From: Arthrobotrys musiformis
Taxonomy: Eukaryota > Ascomycota > Orbiliomycetes > Orbiliales > Orbiliaceae
DNA: 64,000 bases
NCBI GenBank assembly: GCA_036971715.1
Contig: JAVHJL010000009.1
Span: 930,001 to 994,000, forward strand
Reading direction: 5' to 3'
Shown here: positions 58,347 to 64,000 of the stretch, piece after piece
How the letters are laid out: each line of letters starts with the position of its first letter
How positions within the stretch are numbered: position 1 is the first letter of the stretch
Translations under genes and position numbers: made by a program
The notes under the pieces: generated by a model
Seen by the model: the letters and a program-made list of their open reading frames with translations, nothing else
Databases searched by the model: none
Told to the model about the DNA's origin: nothing

Positions 58347-58834
58347 CCATGGACACCGCTTCAATCTTGCATTTTTCAAGAAATCTGACTTAAACCTTGA
58401 CATCGCTGCTTCTCCATTCATTGACACGGAGGAAATTTTGTGCAATACACGATCACGGACGAATTTTCTTTCGAGGTTATTTCCATTCTCCTAGACCAGG
58501 CTAAGATTCAAACCTACATTTCACAAAATTAAGAACTTGCTATTGTTCACCACATGTGCTTACCGTACCCCTACCTTCCCGTTCCATCCTACCAATCTAT
58601 AGCTAATCTCGATTGATAGTTACCTGCATCAATTCAATCTCTTCTTCATATCAAAAAATTTGTACTCTTACAGACCATATCGCCTTATGAATAGACAGCT
58701 TTCAATAAATCTGAGAAGACAAACATTTCAATAAACACCAATTAATACTCGCCCAATGGCTACAGAAAAGAAGTCCGGAAGCTAATACCACAAAACCCTG
58801 ATATCGAAGAACAATGCTATGTAATAATTATGAC
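58347..58834. other. Convergent intergenic region
   Basis: AT-rich; no gene is seen between the two stops. Confidence 0.6.
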
Positions 58835-59979
58835 TCAAACTCGAACCGAACTACTCAGGAACCCCTTCCACCTCAGCTGGTCCTCTGTCCACGTCCAAAG
58901 TTTCTCCTGCAGTTCTTTGTCGTTGGCCCACCTCCACGTCCAACCCTTCTTCGCCGTCGGTACCATGTAACTACCCGACCAATCCCTCTTAAAGTCACTA
59001 CTTGCTGCCGCGAACAATGACCCGAGTGCGCCTTTTTCGGGTGTTGCTCCCATCCCCAGTCGTAGCATCGTACGCCCCAAAAGACTTGTAGTCGCGAAGT
59101 TCGCAGATAGTCCTCTAACCCAACGGTAAATTAGTTGCAACTCCCAGGTTGGAAATCAGAAACAATCCCACGCAGAGAGTTCGAGAGATTACTTACGTCT
59201 CGACCAAGCCCGGATGTACCGCGGCAACCCAAACCTCTCCCCTCTTCGCATCCTTCCCGGGCTTCGGCCCAACCTTCTTCTGAAGCTCCCTGATATGCAA
59301 CACATTCGCAAGTTTGCTTTGACAATACCGATCAAATGGTTCATGATCCGCCATGGAGATTTGATCGAACCATATACCGGGCCCCTTGGCCATCTGCCAT
59401 GCCCCGCTGGTCAACTCGACAATTCTAACAACACCGGGTTCGCAATTCAACGCCGTAGCTTGTAGAGTCGGTAAAAGAAGATACGAGAGTAGGTAATGCG
59501 CAAGATAATTTGTTTGCCAGTGAGCTTCATAACCATCAGTCGATTCTTCCCAGGGGGTACACATTATTCCCGCATTAAGTATGAGGCCATGCAACGAGGA
59601 TTCTTTGGCAAGAAAGGTATTTGCTGCTGCGACGACGCTAGAGAGGTCCATATTGTTCATGTGTAGATAGTGAAGTGGCGCGGTGTGGTTCTGTAGTTTC
59701 TCGCGAAGGGAATCGATGGCGGCAATTGCTTTGGATTCTGAGCGGGCGCAGACGTAGACGGTGGCGCCTTTGGAGGCTAGACCATAGACTGTTTCATAGC
59801 CACTGTATATTTTGTCAGCCTTTAGTTCTATCGGCAATGTATGCATTGAATCATATATATATCGGGCTCCTATACAAAACACAACAGAGGACTTACATCC
59901 CGGCATTACCTCCGGTAATAATGTAGACACGGCCAGTGAGATCAGGTAATGAGTCCGCTGAAAATGGAGAACACATCAT
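58835..59979 (-). CDS. Short-chain dehydrogenase/reductase, retinol-dehydrogenase-like (322 aa)
   Basis: Three exons: 59897-59979, 59197-59802 and 58835-59114, giving 322 aa. Joining them restores the cofactor motif TGGNAGIG (22-29), split by intron 1 between AG and IG. Other SDR hallmarks are LNAGI, the catalytic serine in ELTSGAW, and YCQSK with Tyr187 and Lys191. HPGLVETGLSANF spans intron 2. The enzyme should reduce or oxidise a carbonyl/alcohol with NAD(P); an Arg after the second strand (CARSESKA) favours NADP. Layout and size match the widespread fungal retinol dehydrogenase/WW-oxidoreductase-like group, whose substrates are mostly unknown. There is no signal peptide. The start uses the first of two tandem ATGs. 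Neighbours do not suggest a biosynthetic cluster. Confidence 0.88.
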
Positions 59980-61551
59980 GGGACCTCGTTATTTGAATAT
60001 CAAACGCGGTATATACACCGTATAAGTATCGGTCGATAAAATTTATTCCGACGCAATTCGCAATTGAAGTATGAGTACTCAAGTCGTCTAAATATTCGCA
60101 AGTCAAGAACAGAAGAATTTATTGTAAAAGCCGACCCTAAAAAGGAAGACTGCGATACCTCGTATGTTGAAAGTACTATATTTTGTAATGAAATGTCTGG
60201 AATTCTAGCAGTGTGGTGAATCCGAAGGGGATACGAGGTTAATTTATACGAATCCACGCCTCTGGCCGTTAAAACCAGAATTGAGTTCCATTCTTCAAGT
60301 AGCGGGGTTTTTAAGCCTCTATCATCATTCGGACCGCGAATTGCCCCGTTTATTATACCCCAAATCCAGCAATAGTTCAGCAGGTAAATTCAAAAAGCGG
60401 CCGCCATCCTGCTAAGAATACGTTCGGCTGGGGCAGCGGTTGCGTTGTCTCTGTCATCAAAAATGGCTTACATCCCTATCAGTTGCCGCAAAGGGAATAC
60501 AATATGTCAGCGGTGTGCGACCTTGGCGGTGGCAGCTCGGACCCGAAAATCATGTAAAGCCCGAAATCCACGTGATCATTTTAGGACCAAAAATTTGCGA
60601 TGGCAACACATGTGTCGATCAAACCGATGGTGGGCAGACAACACAACAAGTCCTCGACTTCGTGTGACCGTTCAAAATACCACGCTGCCCTCGCCTCGGC
60701 CACACATAGCTCTAGATAGGCATATAATAGTCCCATTCAGACCGAATCCTCAAAGGCTGTCCCCTGAAATAGAGAGGCTTTTTTATTTGCTTGCTATTGC
60801 AGCTGGAATTAAAGAGAGAAAGCCTAGCAATAGCCAATATGTCCATTTCCCTGTGCGTACTTGTACTTTCGAAATTGACTTTCTCATTGATATGTTCGAC
60901 CCTCTAACCCTAAATTGTTATGAACGAAAAAAAAAAAAAAAAAGATATAGAAAACCGAATACGAACATTCGATAGAATTTGGGAACCGATATCGCACCAT
61001 TAGGGAAATATACAGCCTTAAAAATCCAGTTAGTAAATTTTTGCTATGCTTTTTCATTTATTATACCAAGGGTGACACTCAACAACGAACAACCAAGGCG
61101 GTTCCAGAACGCATCGAAACTTCGTAGTGAGGCGGGGGTTACGAATAGGTTTGCAAGCTCGAGTTGAATGTTTCCATTTATATACAATAGTTGGGGGGGG
61201 GAGGGCTTGTCAACTATTGATATGTGGTTATACGGTCTGCCACAGGATGCGTGAAGAGACGCACATGCACAGTTTGACGACGCATAGTCGTCTAGGCTGG
61301 CATTTTTCTTTCTACATCAATATACCTGTCGTTATGGTGAACGCCAATTTCCAGCCCCGCTGCGTTCATTGCTAGAACGCCGTCTCTAGCACACTTTCTA
61401 ACTAGAAACCGATCCACTCTTTTGGAGTATAGTTCTCAAATTTGTACCTTAGGGGCTTCCCTAGCTTTAAATTAGAACCAGAACACTTCCAACAATTGCA
61501 CCGGATTACTTGTCTCGTAAACCAGATTGCCTAACTAAATACCGTGACGCG
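59980..61551. other. Divergent intergenic region
   Basis: No gene is supported. A frame at 60445-60975 has odd composition and ends in a lysine run encoded by poly-A (about 60929), so it was not accepted. Confidence 0.5.
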
Positions 61552-62880
61552 ATGTCAGGGTCTTCAAAGCCGCACCGGCTACCTCAAGCAGAGAACTCAA
61601 TCCCCGACACGGCTTTGAGCGTTTTACGGTTAGAACACCAAGAAAGTTCCAGCGTGCAATTAGCCGTATCCCAGGCTAGCCGATACTACAACCAGGCGAG
61701 GAATGTCTCCCATGGGAAGGCTTCCGGGACCGCTGAAAAACGGCAGATTATTCAATATCAAGAACACACACGACTTTCGGGTGTTAGTGTACTAGAATCA
61801 ACAAAGACCGCAACTGGTTCCTCCACGGAAACAGTAGATCCGCGATCGTATAGGCGCCAGGGGTCGTCTTCTCGCAGCGATCGTACCGAATCTCAGGCGC
61901 AAGCGCCGCTCCATCCCCCGGAACTCGGACATTCTTCAGCGTCGGCGGTCACCACGAAGAGTGGGACTAACCCCAACGCTGGGAATGCCCCCACCGTAAA
62001 GGTACCGCGGCGTTCTGAAGAGCCGGATATGTACCAGTTTCCGGGGTGGGGGGTAAAGATATACGAATCTCTAACTTCCTGCATCCAGCAAAGTCTCGAA
62101 AAGTACAATGAGGATGCTCTTGTTGTCCTCAGGTGGTTGTCGGGAAACTTCAAACCCGAAGATTTAGATTCACCAAGCTCAGTATCGAAACCAAGAAGTA
62201 CCCAACGTCTCGAATTTCACCATATCGAAGTTCTCCAAGGCCTCAAAGCTGCAAACTGGATAGATATTGCAGAGAGTAGTCGAGTAGCAATGGAGCTTTG
62301 GGAAGAATGTATAGATTCAGAATTAGACACTCTGCGCAAAGATAACAGGGAAAGACCGGTGTTGTACGAGAACCAACCCAGAAACATTCGCCTGATCCAG
62401 AAATTCTGGTGCCTGTTTATCTTGCTTCTTAAGCTTCCTGAGACCCTACAAGAAATTTACCAAGCCTGCCAGGAGCAAGGAGTTCCTTCTTGTTTTGTAG
62501 CTGGAGATGTACGTCTCGAACAAAATAGACTATCTCGTTCAACCACAAAATACCCTGGGTCCGCACTCCCATTCGTTGGCATCACTGTTTTCCTGTTGGC
62601 TCTTGACCTTTATGAAAAAGATTTCAAGGCCGCAAAGAAAACATGTTCAGAATTATTTGACGGGATATGCGTCCTCGAAACACACGAGAAAGAGTTTTCC
62701 TCGCAGATGAAAATTGCTGCTGACTTGATTATGGTAGGTATTCACCAAAAGGTTGGAGAAAAGGTTGAAGCTAGATTTTATATCTCACAGATTCGCAAAG
62801 TGAAAAACGCAAAGGATCTGGTATGGTATAAGTGGGTAGAAATTGTATTTGGTGAAGCCCTAGACCTGCAAATTGAGTAG
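61552..62880 (+). CDS. Unknown protein with disordered N-terminus and helical C-terminus (442 aa)
   Basis: This is a single-exon frame. The ATG at 61552 (MSGSSKPHRLPQAEN) is the first ATG of the frame; the frame is open a little further upstream without an ATG. Residues 1-~165 are Ser/Gln/Arg-rich and disordered. From about 170 (YQFPGWGVKIYESLTSCIQQ) to the end the chain is alpha-helical, Leu/Glu/Lys-rich, with segments such as LWEECIDSELDTLRKDN and FGITVFLLALDLYEKDFKAA-like repeats of paired helices that recall TPR-like folds, though no TPR consensus is met. No family is recognised. It sits alone next to AT-rich DNA, so a lineage-specific gene is possible. Confidence 0.65.
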   Translation: MSGSSKPHRLPQAENSIPDTALSVLRLEHQESSSVQLAVSQASRYYNQARNVSHGKASGTAEKRQIIQYQEHTRLSGVSVLESTKTATGSSTETVDPRSYRRQGSSSRSDRTESQAQAPLHPPELGHSSASAVTTKSGTNPNAGNAPTVKVPRRSEEPDMYQFPGWGVKIYESLTSCIQQSLEKYNEDALVVLRWLSGNFKPEDLDSPSSVSKPRSTQRLEFHHIEVLQGLKAANWIDIAESSRVAMELWEECIDSELDTLRKDNRERPVLYENQPRNIRLIQKFWCLFILLLKLPETLQEIYQACQEQGVPSCFVAGDVRLEQNRLSRSTTKYPGSALPFVGITVFLLALDLYEKDFKAAKKTCSELFDGICVLETHEKEFSSQMKIAADLIMVGIHQKVGEKVEARFYISQIRKVKNAKDLVWYKWVEIVFGEALDLQIE

Positions 62881-63385
62881 CGAATTATTTGAAGAGGACC
62901 ATATAAAGAAATTGGAGTGCAATTGAAAGACATATCGACGCCGCAAACAGTCTCGGAATAGTCTGCAGTCTAGCAAGAACTAATTCGCCTGTTGGAATTA
63001 ATTATCTTTTGTGTTTCTGTGAGCCCGGCTATTTTTTTACACTCGGCTATTCGATTGTAAATATTTAAATACGTATACAATGATTGGCAGTACTTCGGGC
63101 CTTTTGAGAATATACGTCTCTTCAACGTGTTCGCGATTCCACGACTTATTCTACGATCTCAAAGGAGGAACTGGCTTCGAGCTGCTCCGCCCTTCTAACC
63201 ACACTGTACATGCCTTCCCTAGTCTTGTGCGCGTGCCCATGGCCCAGCCTAGGGAATATTGGCCTAGACTGTAGGAATATAAACCTCATAGCCTTCCAAA
63301 AATGTAAACCCCTGCCAAAACTAGGCCCATCCAGAAAGGTTTTCTGGAGCAAAACGAAAAAAAAAAAAGTAAAGTAAAGTATTAG

Positions 63386-63507
63386 ATCTACAACAATCCC
63401 AATTCGCAAATCGTCACCGACTTTGCTACTACGGAATCGATAAGAGGCTTGAGTAAGGCAGAGCGGACGGGATACCCTAGTGACCTCTTTCTGTGGTCGT
63501 AGATATC
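63386..63507 (+). repeat. Direct repeat, copy 1
   Basis: It aligns without gaps to 63794-63915 at an offset of 408 bases. The last 70 bases (from CGATAAGAGGCTTG to GGTCGTAGATATC) match at 62 of 70 positions by my count; the first 52 are more diverged. Confidence 0.7.
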
Positions 63508-63793
63508 GATCTGGGGTGAGAACAAAGAGTTATAGCCAACTTATCCAAGTCGACGAAAAGTAAATACCTGCAATTGCGCAAAAAAGAATTACCAATGGGC
63601 TTCGATCGAGCTACAGGTACTATTCCCGTGTCACAGATGCCCATAATCTAATCGTTATACGCCCATCGTTCCCTCTGGTGGTCTAGCTGGGTACGAGACA
63701 ACCGTCGTCGCTGATGGAAAAAATTTTGTCGGGTTGGCGAAAAGTCAAAACACCAAAAATATGATCGTGAGATTCCACAAAAAGAAATACGAA

Positions 63794-63915
63794 ATCTACA
63801 ACAGCCGCGATTCTCACCTGGTCACCCACGGTAATACTAAGCAGCCGATAAGAGGCTTGTATAGCGCAGAGCGGACGGGATACGTAAGTGTCCTCTTTCT
63901 GTGGTCGTAGATATC
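63794..63915 (+). repeat. Direct repeat, copy 2
   Basis: Partner of 63386-63507. Shared blocks include ATCTACAACA, GCAGAGCGGACGGGATAC and CCTCTTTCTGTGGTCGTAG. No splice sites or frame are conserved between the copies, so the constraint, if any, is not protein coding. Confidence 0.7.
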
Positions 63916-64000
63916 AGTTTAGTTTAGTGTGCAGGTTATGGCCGGCTACATGCTCGTTTTGGAAAGTCAAAATATCCACGCCAAAAATTTTCTGAAATGC

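Larger units (their letters stand above)
62881..64000. other. Gene-free right end with a diverged direct repeat
   Basis: No gene is supported. A 122-base segment is repeated at 63386-63507 and 63794-63915. A poly-A run lies near 63358. Confidence 0.55.

Noticed and set aside
60445..60975. 176-codon frame with several Cys, first suspected as a zinc-cluster regulator
   Set aside because: Cys spacing does not fit Zn2Cys6 or other fingers and the C-terminus is encoded by poly-A.

Overview
The window is nuclear DNA of a filamentous ascomycete (Pezizomycotina). Genes carry short GT-AG introns with CTAAC-like branch sites, and the core genes (EXO84, ELP4, GPN2, POP5, PPG1, PP2A catalytic subunit) read as filamentous-fungal versions. 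I could not fix the genus. I assigned exon boundaries by hand from splice signals and reading frame, so coordinates for multi-exon genes are models.

Layout. 1-630: 5' part of a secreted glycoprotein gene running off the left edge, followed by an AT-rich gene-poor stretch to 6640 that holds an LTR-like copia remnant. 6641-12096: an island with a small signal-anchored protein, a 724-aa single-exon protein and the PPP phosphatase PPG1. 12097-17987: gene-poor. 17988-19001: unknown acidic/Ser-rich protein. 19002-26015: AT-rich, with two small secreted-protein candidates (22275-22736 and 23247-23757, the second interrupted by an in-frame stop) and a copia-type LTR with primer-binding site. 26016-37106: dense island with EXO84, a multi-span membrane protein, a 98-aa membrane microprotein, ELP4 and an 875-aa disordered protein. 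37107-42917: gene desert. 42918-59979: dense island with the PP2A catalytic subunit, a five-helix membrane protein, GPN2, a 479-aa unknown, POP5, a five-exon unknown protein, a VWA-Vwaint-Vint (Hint) protein, a tiny three-exon gene and a short-chain dehydrogenase. 59980-64000: sparse, with one 442-aa unknown protein and a diverged 122-bp direct repeat near the right edge.

How the genes work together. The conserved genes are housekeeping and do not form an obvious pathway: exocytosis (EXO84), wobble-uridine tRNA modification (ELP4), tRNA/rRNA processing (POP5), RNA polymerase assembly (GPN2) and two PP2A-type phosphatases. They sit in compact islands of normal composition. The secreted, lineage-specific-looking genes sit in AT-rich, transposon-marked stretches, a two-compartment layout known in many plant-associated fungi. 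I saw no tRNA, rRNA or CRISPR and no clear secondary-metabolite cluster. The less ordinary items are the Hint-domain protein, a GC-AG intron in PP2A, introns that conceal in-frame stop codons, and small genes whose exons are too short to show up as long ORFs.
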